A stretch of DNA of 54,773 nucleotides from Candidatus Hodarchaeota archaeon (GCA_016839815.1 JAEOTM010000196.1:1-54773); one strand, 5' to 3'; shown: positions 27,144 through 36,193, counted from the first letter of the stretch. Translations and numbers: made by a program. The notes: generated by a model from the letters alone, not told the origin.

Positions 27144-27641
27144 GTGGTTACAGCAGAAGCTATAGATTCGACATTTCACGAGATACTGAACTCAAGGGAG
27201 AAAGAGAGAAAGCACCTGATTCCGATTTTGCAGGATGTGCAGAAGGAATATGGGTATTTGTCAAAGGAAAATATGTTTAGAATCAGTGAATATCTTGAAA
27301 TGTCACCAAATGAAGTATATGGGGTCGCTTCTTTCTATCAACAGTTTAAATTTATCAAACCTGGAAAACATACCATATCAGTATGTTTAGGCACCGCATG
27401 TTTCGTTAAAGGTGGAAATATTCTTGCAGAAACGGTTAAAACAAAATTAGGAATCGAACCAGGTGAAACTACTGAAGATGGATTATTTAGTTTTGAAAGA
27501 GTTGCATGTCTGGGCTGTTGTGCACTTTCTCCTGTGGTACAGATCGATGACGAAATTTATGGCCAAGTAAAGCCTTCAAAATTACTTCGTCTTATTAATC
27601 GGATGATTAAGAAGGAGAATCCTACGGAGGTACCTAAATGA
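27144..27641 (+). CDS. nuoE: NuoE-like (24 kDa, [2Fe-2S]) subunit
   Basis: This is the thioredoxin-fold electron-transfer subunit of NADH dehydrogenase or bifurcating hydrogenase/dehydrogenase (HndA/HydC type). The 165 residues show the helical N-terminus (LIPILQDVQKEYGYLS), VYGVASFYQQF, and the four cluster cysteines CLGTAC (CxxxxC) and CLGCC (CxxxC). The start is GTG 27144. Its stop overlaps the next start codon (ATGA), so translation is coupled with the NuoF-like gene. It feeds a complex that may couple NAD(P)H and ferredoxin. Confidence 0.93.
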   Translation: MVTAEAIDSTFHEILNSREKERKHLIPILQDVQKEYGYLSKENMFRISEYLEMSPNEVYGVASFYQQFKFIKPGKHTISVCLGTACFVKGGNILAETVKTKLGIEPGETTEDGLFSFERVACLGCCALSPVVQIDDEIYGQVKPSKLLRLINRMIKKENPTEVPK

Positions 27642-29476
27642 CACAAGTAGAATCACTACCTCGTTATTCTCAAAAGACAGTTCTAATATGTAAAGGAACT
27701 GGGTGCGTTTCAACTAAATCAGAAGAAATAAGTAAGGAGTTTGAGGAGCAGCTATTGAACTTTAACCTTCAGGATAAAATTAAGGTAGATTTCACGGGTT
27801 GCCATGGATTTTGTGCTCAGGGGCCTATAGTAATTGTTGAACCTGAAGGCATTATGTATGCTCAGGTTAAGACTCCAGACGTAACAAAGATCGTTAGTTC
27901 ACACCTCAAGGATGGAACTCCAGTCGAAGAGCTTTTTTTCACAGATCCAAAATTAAACAAACGCATTGCTAAGTATTCTGAAATTGATTTTTATAGTAAG
28001 CAAACTAGAATGATTTTGGGGAATTGTGGACATATTAATCCTGAAAACATCGATGCTTATATTGAAACAGGTGGCTATACAGGATTAAAAAAAGCCTTAG
28101 AGAAAACTCCAGAGGAAATCATCCAAATAATCAAAGATTCAGGGCTGAGAGGAAGAGGTGGTGCTGGTTTTTCGACTGGAATGAAATGGCAATTCTGTCA
28201 TGATGCTCCAGGGAGTCAAAAATACATAATATGTAATGCAGATGAAGGAGATCCTGGTGCATTTATGGATCGCTCCCTACTTGAAGCTGATCCCCATAGT
28301 GTATTAGAGGGGATGATTATTGGGGCATTTGCTATTGGTGCATCTCATGGAATTATTTATGTTCGTGCAGAATACCCTCTTGCAATCAAACGATTTAGTC
28401 GTGCCCTTGAAACTGCAAGAGAACGGGGATTTCTAGGAGAAAACATATTGAATTCAGGTTTTTCACTAGATGTTTCTGTGCATGAGGGTGCAGGAGCATT
28501 CGTCTGTGGAGAAGAAACAGCGTTAATGGCTTCTATCGAAGGAAATCGTGGTAATCCACGAACAAGACCTCCCTATCCAGCAACATCTGGGCTCTGGGGG
28601 AAACCTACGAATATTAATAATGTTAAAACATGGGCCTCTGCTTCATGGATATTTAAAAATGGATGGGAAAAATTCCATGAAATAGGAGTTGAAAACGCCA
28701 CAGGTACAGCAATTTTTTCATTAACTGGGAAAGTAAAAAACTTAGGTTTAATTGAAGTTCCTATGGGGACTCCTTTGAAAGACATTGTATTTGAAATTGG
28801 AGGTGGAATCCTTGATGATAGAGAATTCAAGGCCGTACAAACAGGTGGCCCCTCTGGAGGTTGTTTACCACCAAGTCACTTGGATTCTCCTGTTGATTAC
28901 GAAACTATGGCCGCTTCAGGAAGTATTATGGGTTCAGGAGGTATGATAGTTCTTGATGAAACCAATTGTATGGTGAAGCTAGCTCATTATTTCTTAACAT
29001 TTACACAAGCTGAATCTTGTGGAAAATGTATTCCATGTAGAATTGGTACAAGGGCTATGCTATTAATCTTAGAGAAGATTATTACAGGAAAAGGGGAAGA
29101 TAAGGATCTTATGCTCCTAGAAGAGCTTGCATATACTGTAAAAATGGGTTCTCTTTGTGCCTTAGGTCAAACTGCTCCAAATCCAGTATTAACAACACTC
29201 AAGTATTTCCGTAATGAATACCAATCTCATATTTTTGAAAAACGATGTAATTCTAAAGATTGTCAGGATCTAATTAACTATGTTATAGATGAAGAGTTTT
29301 GCAATGGATGTACAACCTGTGCACGCAATTGTCCCGTCAATGCAATTACAGGAGATAAGGGACAAGTCCACTTCATTGATATAGCAATCTGTGTTAAATG
29401 TGGTATTTGTCACTCAAGCTGTCCTAAAAATGCCATCTTTAAAGAAGATAGGCCATATGAGGTGGTGTCACAATGA
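27638..29476 (+). CDS. nuoF: NuoF-like NADH-binding flavoprotein, Fe-S extended (HndC/HydB type)
   Basis: This subunit binds FMN and NAD(H). In 612 residues it has an N-terminal [2Fe-2S] thioredoxin-like domain (CKGTGC and CHGFC), then the NuoF core. The core shows GLRGRGGAGFSTGMKW for NADH, CNADEGDPGAFMDR for FMN, and SCGKCIPCR with a later C in GSLCALGQ for the [4Fe-4S] cluster. A C-terminal domain carries two [4Fe-4S] motifs, CNGCTTCARNCP and CVKCGICHSSCP. This architecture is that of bifurcating hydrogenases and formate dehydrogenases rather than of respiratory complex I. It overlaps both neighbours by 4 bases (ATGA). Confidence 0.93.
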   Translation: MTQVESLPRYSQKTVLICKGTGCVSTKSEEISKEFEEQLLNFNLQDKIKVDFTGCHGFCAQGPIVIVEPEGIMYAQVKTPDVTKIVSSHLKDGTPVEELFFTDPKLNKRIAKYSEIDFYSKQTRMILGNCGHINPENIDAYIETGGYTGLKKALEKTPEEIIQIIKDSGLRGRGGAGFSTGMKWQFCHDAPGSQKYIICNADEGDPGAFMDRSLLEADPHSVLEGMIIGAFAIGASHGIIYVRAEYPLAIKRFSRALETARERGFLGENILNSGFSLDVSVHEGAGAFVCGEETALMASIEGNRGNPRTRPPYPATSGLWGKPTNINNVKTWASASWIFKNGWEKFHEIGVENATGTAIFSLTGKVKNLGLIEVPMGTPLKDIVFEIGGGILDDREFKAVQTGGPSGGCLPPSHLDSPVDYETMAASGSIMGSGGMIVLDETNCMVKLAHYFLTFTQAESCGKCIPCRIGTRAMLLILEKIITGKGEDKDLMLLEELAYTVKMGSLCALGQTAPNPVLTTLKYFRNEYQSHIFEKRCNSKDCQDLINYVIDEEFCNGCTTCARNCPVNAITGDKGQVHFIDIAICVKCGICHSSCPKNAIFKEDRPYEVVSQ

Positions 29477-31083
29477 ATAAATGGATGAATATTAATGGGA
29501 GACGAGTTGTGTACGAAGAAGGTGAAACTGTACTTGAAGTTGCCACCAAAGCGGGAATTTACATCCCAACACTCTGTGCTAGGCCTGATCTCCCTTCATT
29601 TGGTGCCTGCAGACTTTGTATTATTGATGTAGAAGGAGCTCGTACCTATCCTAATTCCTGTACTCTACCAGCCAGAGAGGGTATGGTTGTAAGAACAGCA
29701 ACTCCAGATCTCCAAGCTGTTCGTCGAAATATATTCCAGTTAATCCTAGCGGAACATCCGAGCTATTGCATTATCTGTAAGGAACACGATGAGTGTGAAA
29801 AAGTCCGGCATGGTGAATATAAAGCTGGACGAGTTATTGGTTGTTTTACCTGTAGTAACAAAGAAATTTGTGAAATTCGTGAAATTTCTGAATATCTGAG
29901 GATAAAAGAAATTCGCTATCCAATGTTATACAAAAATATCCCCTTAGAACGTAATGATCCCTTCCTTGTGAGAGATTATAACCTTTGTATCCTGTGTGCA
30001 CGATGTGTACGTGCATGTCATGATGTTTTGGGATATAGTGCAATTGATTTGACAAAACGTGGACATGATACAAAGATAGGAACTATTCTAGAAGTTTCCC
30101 ATTTAGAAAGTGGATGTGTTTTTTGTGGTCATTGTATTGATGTATGCCCAACAGGTGCTCTCATCGCTCGTGGTTCAACATGGTTTGGTACTCCTGATAA
30201 ATCGGTCACGACTACTTGCAACCTTTGCTCACATGGCTGTCAAATGGTGATTGATGTAAAGTGGGAAAAAGTAGTAAATGTTCATCCTCCGTATGAGCTC
30301 TCAGCTCGACGTGAATACTGCGTAAAAGGACGATTCTGTATCCCGGCGTTATTAAATGGTCGTGATCGACTTAAATACCCAACTATCAAGCGAAAGATGA
30401 TAAAAGAGGAACATCATCCAGTTTCTTGGGATGAAGCAATCTCCCATACTGGCAGTCAATTGAAAAAATATAAACCCGAGGAAATTGGAGTAATCATTTC
30501 TCCCTCGTTAACTGATGAATCAGTATTTATGTTAACAAAGTTTGCTCAAAAAATCAGCGCCAACCCTCTCGTGTTTGAAGAGGAAGGTATCAGTCGTTTA
30601 CATTCTCAAGGAGTAAAAGCATTCGTGTCCACCTTTAGTTCACCCTTGTTTTCTAGACTTGAAGGATTAGAATTAGTCGTACTTCAAGATATTTACGAAT
30701 CACCAACTTCGGAATCTGCTGACGTTGTCTTACCCACGACAGTATTTACTGAGGAGAATGGGACGAAATCAGGGGAAGAATATATGAAATTCAACATCAA
30801 TAAAGCTGTAGAACCTCCAGGTGAAGCCATTCCTAGTTGGAGAATAATTATGCAAATAGCTCAGGCAATGGAGCTAGACGGTTTCAATTATAATACGATA
30901 GATGAACTACAGGACGAAATTATGAGTTCTAAACTCATAGAAATACCAAAAGTTCCAAAACAAAGTTTACAGTATATGGGAATACCTATTGCGGACAAAG
31001 TAGAGGAATTTCGACTATACATAACGACTAAACAGGCTATCAACCAATCGAATGGAAAAGGTGAAATCGATGTCCAAATTTAA
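29473..31083 (+). CDS. nuoG: NuoG-like Fe-S subunit with shortened molybdopterin-type C-terminus
   Basis: The N-terminal 230 residues hold a [2Fe-2S] ferredoxin (CARPDLPSFGACRLC, C in NSCTLPA), a histidine-cysteine region, and [4Fe-4S] motifs CILCARCVRAC and CVFCGHCIDVCP. Two C-x2-C-x5-C units occur (CIICKEHDEC and CFTCSNKEIC) where one is usual. A MopB-type Fe-S motif follows (CNLCSHGC and a later C). The rest, to residue 536, keeps only fragments of a molybdopterin oxidoreductase, including SADVVLPTTVFTEENGT. Most of the catalytic middle is missing, so a bound molybdopterin is unlikely. It probably relays electrons between the NuoEF module and NfnAB. ATGA overlap with nuoF; tightly followed by nfnA. 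Confidence 0.85.
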   Translation: MNKWMNINGRRVVYEEGETVLEVATKAGIYIPTLCARPDLPSFGACRLCIIDVEGARTYPNSCTLPAREGMVVRTATPDLQAVRRNIFQLILAEHPSYCIICKEHDECEKVRHGEYKAGRVIGCFTCSNKEICEIREISEYLRIKEIRYPMLYKNIPLERNDPFLVRDYNLCILCARCVRACHDVLGYSAIDLTKRGHDTKIGTILEVSHLESGCVFCGHCIDVCPTGALIARGSTWFGTPDKSVTTTCNLCSHGCQMVIDVKWEKVVNVHPPYELSARREYCVKGRFCIPALLNGRDRLKYPTIKRKMIKEEHHPVSWDEAISHTGSQLKKYKPEEIGVIISPSLTDESVFMLTKFAQKISANPLVFEEEGISRLHSQGVKAFVSTFSSPLFSRLEGLELVVLQDIYESPTSESADVVLPTTVFTEENGTKSGEEYMKFNINKAVEPPGEAIPSWRIIMQIAQAMELDGFNYNTIDELQDEIMSSKLIEIPKVPKQSLQYMGIPIADKVEEFRLYITTKQAINQSNGKGEIDVQI

Positions 31084-31960
31084 AATTTTAAATAAAGAAG
31101 AATTTGTACCAAATTTTTACAAACTAGAAATCATAGTTCCTGGGATTGCAAAAAAAGCAAAAGCAGGTCAATTTATTTTAGTGATGGTTGATGAGCATTC
31201 AGAGAAAATTCCTTTAACTTTGCTTGATTGGGACAAAGAGAAAGGAACAATTTCCTTCATTGTCCAAGAACTGGGATTATCTACTTCAAAGATGGCTTTC
31301 ATGGAAGAGGGCGACTCTTTCTATAGTATTGTTGGTCCGCTTGGAGAACCAGCATATTTGGATAACTTTGGTACAGTTGTATTAGGAGGAGGATGTTATG
31401 GGGTAGGTGCGGTTTTTCCCATTGCAAAAGAGCTAAAAGCACTTGGTAATTACGTTATAACCATAATTGAAGCCAAAAATGAAAATCTTCTGTACTACGA
31501 GGAAGAGTATAGAACAGTGAGTGATGAGGTAATTCTTGTCACTACTGACGGATCTAAAGGTGAGCGAGGACACATTTATGATGTTCTTGACAATATGATT
31601 GAGGTTCAAAATCGAAAGATCGATCATATTAAGGTAATTGGCTGTAATGTTATGATGAGTAAAGTTTCGAAGCTTACAAAAGAGAAAGGTGCTATTCCAA
31701 CTTATGCGACAGTTACCACAATAATGGTGGATGGAACAGGTATGTGTGGGAGTTGTCGTTTGTCATATGATGGAAAAACAAAGTTTGCGTGTGTGGATGG
31801 ACCAGAATTTGATGCCCATAAAATAGATTGGGAAGAATTAATACAAGTCCGTAACACATCCTATATTACAGATGAAACACTGGGCTTACAGAACTTTTCT
31901 CCCGAATGTCGATCTTTAGCTAAATTTCAGGAAAGAATAAAGGAAGAAGAAGCATCATGA
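31070..31960 (+). CDS. nfnA: NfnA/SudB-like ferredoxin:NAD(P)+ oxidoreductase alpha subunit
   Basis: NfnA carries FAD and a [2Fe-2S] cluster and binds NAD in electron-bifurcating NfnAB. The 296 residues show the FAD region KAGQFILVMVDEH and KIPLTLLDWD, a glycine-rich VLGGGCYGVGAVFPI, and the cluster site DGTGMCGSCRL with FACVDGPEF. ATG 31070 is preceded by AAAGGTGA at good spacing; an ATG 18 bases upstream lies within the nuoG end. Its start lies 14 bases inside the nuoG reading frame. It ends in ATGA shared with nfnB. Confidence 0.88.
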   Translation: MSKFKILNKEEFVPNFYKLEIIVPGIAKKAKAGQFILVMVDEHSEKIPLTLLDWDKEKGTISFIVQELGLSTSKMAFMEEGDSFYSIVGPLGEPAYLDNFGTVVLGGGCYGVGAVFPIAKELKALGNYVITIIEAKNENLLYYEEEYRTVSDEVILVTTDGSKGERGHIYDVLDNMIEVQNRKIDHIKVIGCNVMMSKVSKLTKEKGAIPTYATVTTIMVDGTGMCGSCRLSYDGKTKFACVDGPEFDAHKIDWEELIQVRNTSYITDETLGLQNFSPECRSLAKFQERIKEEEAS

Positions 31961-33690
31961 AATCTAAAGAGCGAATGCAAATTCCTTTTACAGATATGCC
32001 TACTCAACCTCCTCAGGTTCGGGCTAAAAATTTTCGTGAAGTTCCCTATGGTTATACTGAAGAGATGGCAATCCAAGAAGCAAATCGTTGTTTGAATTGT
32101 AAAAAACCAAAATGTGTAGAAGGATGTCCTGTTCGTGTTCCTATTCCCGAATTTATTTCTTTAGTACAGGAAGGTAAGTTTTTAGAGGCTGCATGGACAA
32201 TTAAAGAGAAGAATGTTCTACCTGCAGTTTGTGGCCGAGTTTGTCCTCAAGAAAGCCAATGTGAAGAAAAATGTATACGAAGTAAGAAAGGACGATCAGT
32301 AGGAATCGGTAATCTTGAGAGATTTGTAGCCGACTATGAAAGACTTAGTGGAAATATTCCAGAACCTACACGTGTGAGGAAAAATGGAAAAAAAGTCGCA
32401 ATTGTTGGGAGTGGCCCTTCGGGACTCACTACTGCTGGAGATTTAATACAACAGGGGTATGAAGTAACAGTCTATGAGGCTTTTCATCTCGGTGGGGGAG
32501 TTCTGGTATATGGTATCCCTGAGTTTAGATTGCCAAAATCAGTTGTTCAATATGAAATTCAGAATCTGGAGAATGCTGGGGTTAAATTTGTCTATGATTC
32601 CGTTATCGGGAGAATTAGAGGAATTGACGAATTGCTTTCCGAAGATGGGTATGATGCAGTTTATCTTGGAGTAGGAGCAGGTTTACCTGTATTTATGAAC
32701 ATACCAGGAGAAAATCTACAAGGAGTCTATTCAGCAAACGAATATTTAACACGTTCAAATCTCATGAAGGCATATCTTTTTCCTGATTATAACACGCCTA
32801 TCTTGACAGGAAAAAATGTTGTTGTTGTTGGGGGTGGAAATGTTGCAATGGACTCTGCAAGGACAGCATTGAGATTAGATGCTGATAATGTATATATTGT
32901 ATATCGTAGGTCAAGAGAGCAGATGCCTGCTAGATTAGAAGAAGTTCATCACGCAGAAGAGGAGGGAGTGCAATTTAAACTATTATCCAATCCAGTAGAA
33001 ATAATGGGTGACGAAAAAGGTCGAATTGAATCAATCAGATGTCAAAGATACCAGCTAGGTGAGCCTGATAAATCAGGTCGTGCCAGACCCGTTCCGATCG
33101 ATGGTGATTATTTTGTGCTAAATACAGATTTAATAATCATTGCGATAGGTAATAAAGCCAATCCCCTAATTACAATGACCACACCGGATTTAGAAGTTAA
33201 TAAGTGGGGAAATATTGTAACAGATGAATTAGGAAGGACAAGTAAACCATTTGTGTATGCTGGTGGGGATATAGTGACTGGTGCTGCTACTGTGATTTCA
33301 GCAATGGGTGCTGGTAGACGTGCTGCTACAGCTATTCATGAAGATCTCTTTCCCCCAACTGAGGAGCCTTCTGAGACCCTTAGTGTTCCTAAAGTTGCGT
33401 TAGAATTAAAACGCGCAACAATCTATCCTAATACTGTTTATTTAAGGCTTAATATTGTGAATTCATCTGAAAAAGAACTGGATCAGGTAAAAATACGAAT
33501 ATCACATGTTCATGAGTTCTTTGAAACAACCATGTTTGAGAAAACGATTCCACGCTGGTCTCCTGCTGAAGAACAAGAAATTGATTGTCCTCGTATAGAC
33601 CAAAACGAAAAAGAATATCTTCTTACAATAAATGATCTTCATGGTAAGATTCTATCAAAAATCATTATTGCTGAAGATGTTAAAAAATAA
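31957..33690 (+). CDS. nfnB: NfnB-like NADPH-dependent flavoprotein with extra C-terminal domain
   Basis: Residues 1-465 match NfnB and the glutamate synthase small subunit: two Fe-S motifs (CLNCKKPKCVEGCP and CGRVCPQESQCEEKC), an FAD site VGSGPSGL, GGGVLVYGIPEFRLP and NADPH site VVGGGNVAMDSARTALRL. Normal proteins end near here. This one continues for about 107 residues (from about 470) with a beta-rich domain reading LRLNIVNSSEKELDQVKI, then HEFFETTMFEKTIPRW. Two neighbouring genes carry a related domain at their C-termini. It overlaps nfnA by 4 bases. Together they should couple NADPH, ferredoxin and NADH. Confidence 0.87.
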   Translation: MKSKERMQIPFTDMPTQPPQVRAKNFREVPYGYTEEMAIQEANRCLNCKKPKCVEGCPVRVPIPEFISLVQEGKFLEAAWTIKEKNVLPAVCGRVCPQESQCEEKCIRSKKGRSVGIGNLERFVADYERLSGNIPEPTRVRKNGKKVAIVGSGPSGLTTAGDLIQQGYEVTVYEAFHLGGGVLVYGIPEFRLPKSVVQYEIQNLENAGVKFVYDSVIGRIRGIDELLSEDGYDAVYLGVGAGLPVFMNIPGENLQGVYSANEYLTRSNLMKAYLFPDYNTPILTGKNVVVVGGGNVAMDSARTALRLDADNVYIVYRRSREQMPARLEEVHHAEEEGVQFKLLSNPVEIMGDEKGRIESIRCQRYQLGEPDKSGRARPVPIDGDYFVLNTDLIIIAIGNKANPLITMTTPDLEVNKWGNIVTDELGRTSKPFVYAGGDIVTGAATVISAMGAGRRAATAIHEDLFPPTEEPSETLSVPKVALELKRATIYPNTVYLRLNIVNSSEKELDQVKIRISHVHEFFETTMFEKTIPRWSPAEEQEIDCPRIDQNEKEYLLTINDLHGKILSKIIIAEDVKK

Positions 33691-33699
33691 ATACCGAGT

Positions 33700-34098
33700 T
33701 TACCTTAGTTCAAGCGTATTGAATGCTGCGATAATGTCATGTGTGGTAATTATACCCACTAAATCATGAGTAGTCGGATCTTTTACTGGGATTCGTTTAA
33801 TCTTTTTTCGGTACATTGTAACAAGGGCATGTTCGATAGTATCATTCGGTGCGATTGTTATTAAACCCTTGGTTGCAATTTCCCTTGTTTGTACTTCACA
33901 CAAGTCTCTACAGTCGGTAATGACCTTTCGTACAATATCACGTTCTGTGATAATTCCAATAACAGTAGAATCTTCGTAGACTAAGACTGAACCAATATTT
34001 TTTTCCATCATTAATTCGGATGCATAAATTACGCTTTTATCACCACTGACAGTTATTAAACCTCTAGTCATTAAGTCTTTAACCTTTGTTACATTCAA
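33700..34098 (-). CDS. CBS-pair protein
   Basis: The 132-residue protein has two CBS motifs and nothing else: KVKDLMTRGLITVSGDKSV and EIATKGLITIAPNDTIEHA, each followed by an alpha/beta unit, with GIITERDIVRKV and GIITTHDIIAAF ending them. Stand-alone CBS pairs bind adenine nucleotides and act as energy sensors. The TTG start (34096-34098) is preceded by a GGGGAT-type ribosome-binding site. It ends 10 bases from the convergent nfnB and is the last gene of a three-gene minus-strand unit with the two longin-like proteins. Confidence 0.85.
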   Translation of the reverse strand: MNVTKVKDLMTRGLITVSGDKSVIYASELMMEKNIGSVLVYEDSTVIGIITERDIVRKVITDCRDLCEVQTREIATKGLITIAPNDTIEHALVTMYRKKIKRIPVKDPTTHDLVGIITTHDIIAAFNTLELR

Positions 34099-34115
34099 TT
34101 TATATCCCCTTATCC

Positions 34116-35147
34116 TTAAATTCTCTTTATTTTCAAAGTTTCTTCTTCATCCTCAATTTTAAGTAAATATCGTATTCCGTCTTCCTTTTCAGGTGTGAAT
34201 TCAAATTTATTCACCTCATCTTGGTCCCATTGCTCAAATTTTCTTACCAACTTATCCTTTCCAAAAAAACCATGTGATTCATAAATACGGATAACGATAT
34301 TTTCTAAACTGAATGGAGATGTATTTTTCAATGAAATCGTTACTAATTCATCTCCCCGATTGATGGATACAATCTTGATTGTTTTCTGTTTTCCTCGTGC
34401 ATCTTCTTCATTAGTTTGACCAATAACCTTACCATCTTTACTTCTTGGGATGGCAAATCTTAATTTCTTTTTCGGGATTGTACTTACAGTAGAATCTTTA
34501 CTTCTATTAATTACAGTTTTTATTTTTCGTTTTTTTTCTTCCTGGAAAAATGGTTCAAGCTTGCTAAGGGGTGTATTTGGAGTTAATGATTGACAAATTT
34601 TAGTTAATTCTTCTTCGACTAACTTAACATTCTCTGGAGAGAAATCTTCACTTTCATTCCTTTTTGAAGATTCAAGCTGGTATCTCACAAGATAGCAGAG
34701 GTGAGTACTAAAATTCTCCTTTATTTGTTGATAAAATTCCTGTAAGATTTCCTGAGCAATAAAAGAGACTTCTGAAGGAGCTTTTACAATAAGAATGAAC
34801 CTCTCTTTTTGCCATTTCTTTGCTTTCATACCTGACCTTTGTTTCAGCCGTTGTGCATCACATTCGAAGAGAGTAGCTGAATATACTACACCACTAAGTT
34901 CAAGATCCATAGTAGAAAATTTTTCTGATTTAAGAAATTGTTCTTGATGCCACCATGCTGGATGAATTGCTAGAATGGCTATTTCATTTTCATTCGACAT
35001 GAGGATTTTTGGGTAAGTGAACAAGAGAGAATGACCCTGTAATTCATCATAAAAATAGATAAAAAAGCCAAAAGAGCGATCTTTAACCTGTAGATGAAAT
35101 GAATCAATAGGATTTGATTTCCCATTTGGCAAAGAAAAGGTCTCCAA
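34116..35147 (-). CDS. Unknown protein: N-terminal longin-like region, C-terminal domain shared with NfnB tail
   Basis: This 343-residue protein has no named family that I recognise. Residues about 20-160 (FGFFIYFYDELQGHSLLFTY) are an alpha/beta region that aligns by eye with the next protein. A charged linker with IKTVINRSKDS follows at about 205-245. Residues 250-343 form a beta-rich domain (LVTISLKNTSPFSLENIVI, then GFFGKDK and FEQWDQDE) matching the tail of the neighbouring NfnB. The start is TTG 35145-35147. The arrangement recalls coat or adaptor appendage layouts only loosely. Confidence 0.6.
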   Translation of the reverse strand: METFSLPNGKSNPIDSFHLQVKDRSFGFFIYFYDELQGHSLLFTYPKILMSNENEIAILAIHPAWWHQEQFLKSEKFSTMDLELSGVVYSATLFECDAQRLKQRSGMKAKKWQKERFILIVKAPSEVSFIAQEILQEFYQQIKENFSTHLCYLVRYQLESSKRNESEDFSPENVKLVEEELTKICQSLTPNTPLSKLEPFFQEEKKRKIKTVINRSKDSTVSTIPKKKLRFAIPRSKDGKVIGQTNEEDARGKQKTIKIVSINRGDELVTISLKNTSPFSLENIVIRIYESHGFFGKDKLVRKFEQWDQDEVNKFEFTPEKEDGIRYLLKIEDEEETLKIKRI

Positions 35148-35227
35148 ATTTTTATGTAAATACCCAAATTCAAATTGATTAACTTTTCATTTCAAAATTT
35201 AGGATTTAATCTTTTCCTGTGGCTATT

Positions 35228-36193
35228 TTATAACTTTTTATCTGTAGGGACAATATCCAATGATTTAATTGCTATTGTTTGGTTTTTACTGGTAATTTTT
35301 ATCATATACCCTTCCAAATTTGTAGAGCGTGGGAATTCAAGAATTAAATCCTCTTTTAGAGGCCATTCCTCAAGATCTTGTTCCCATAAATTCTCACTGA
35401 AAAATTCTGTTTTCTTAGACACTTTAATTTTTACTTCTTCTAAGGTCTCTAATTGATTAACTAATATAACTAAAACTTCTTCACCACGTTCTTCGGTGTG
35501 CAAGATACGCATTGTAATTGGGTTTTTATATAAATTCTTTCTAGGAGACTCTTGTGAGAATGCGTGAATCGAAGATGATGAAATTGACAGATCTTGCGAG
35601 GCAAAAAATGGTTTAGTTTTAGATATCGTGTTACCTAGATTTTCCCACACAATAGTAAGGGCTTTTCCGATTTCATCTGCTTTACCTGTTAGTTCTAAGT
35701 ATTTGCGTCTTTTTGTGGGATTAAGTTTCAGGATTTGTCGTTTATACAGGAGTTCGATATCTGAGAGGTAGTTTTCTTGCAGATCGTCACGAAATTGGTC
35801 TAGGGAATCAGGATGAACAGAATCTCCATCTTTCCAAATCTTTAATACAATTCCAAATATGGGTTTTTCTACTGTGGTAGTCACATCTTGTTTATGGGAA
35901 TTTGAACCATGTAATTGAAGTGCAGAGTATACAAATTCAGAAATCTTGAGATCTATTCGCATAGGATTGTGTTCAACTTTCCAGATATAATGTGTTTTCA
36001 AAATATCATGTTCTTCAGAGCTTTTACGTAAATTTGTAGGGATAGAGTAAAGAATTTGGAGACCAAATGTTGTATCAAACGAACATAAATAAAATCCAAT
36101 CAAACTCGGAGAAAATGTATGAGACTTGGTTGTTTTTTCCAGCAATGTAGAATTCTTACTAAAAGGATCTAAATTCATTGTATTTGCTGCCAT
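35228..36193 (-). CDS. Unknown protein, paralog of the downstream neighbour
   Basis: This 321-residue protein is a paralog of the one encoded at 34116-35147 with the same layout. Its N-terminal region IGFYLCSFDTTFGLQILYS aligns with FGFFIYFYDELQGHSLLF, and SEFVYSALQLHG with SGVVYSATLFEC. Its C-terminal domain shows VLVILVNQLETLEEVKIKV, TEFFSENLWEQDLEEWPL and GYMIKIT. It is the first gene of the minus-strand unit; start ATG 36191-36193. The 223 bases upstream are a divergent promoter region shared with the flavoprotein fusion. Function unknown. Confidence 0.6.
   Translation of the reverse strand: MAANTMNLDPFSKNSTLLEKTTKSHTFSPSLIGFYLCSFDTTFGLQILYSIPTNLRKSSEEHDILKTHYIWKVEHNPMRIDLKISEFVYSALQLHGSNSHKQDVTTTVEKPIFGIVLKIWKDGDSVHPDSLDQFRDDLQENYLSDIELLYKRQILKLNPTKRRKYLELTGKADEIGKALTIVWENLGNTISKTKPFFASQDLSISSSSIHAFSQESPRKNLYKNPITMRILHTEERGEEVLVILVNQLETLEEVKIKVSKKTEFFSENLWEQDLEEWPLKEDLILEFPRSTNLEGYMIKITSKNQTIAIKSLDIVPTDKKL

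Noticed and set aside
35175..35456. Plus-strand hydrophobic frame
   Set aside because: It lies across the end of the 35228-36193 gene on the opposite strand; apparent hydrophobicity comes from T-rich antisense of Lys/Glu codons.
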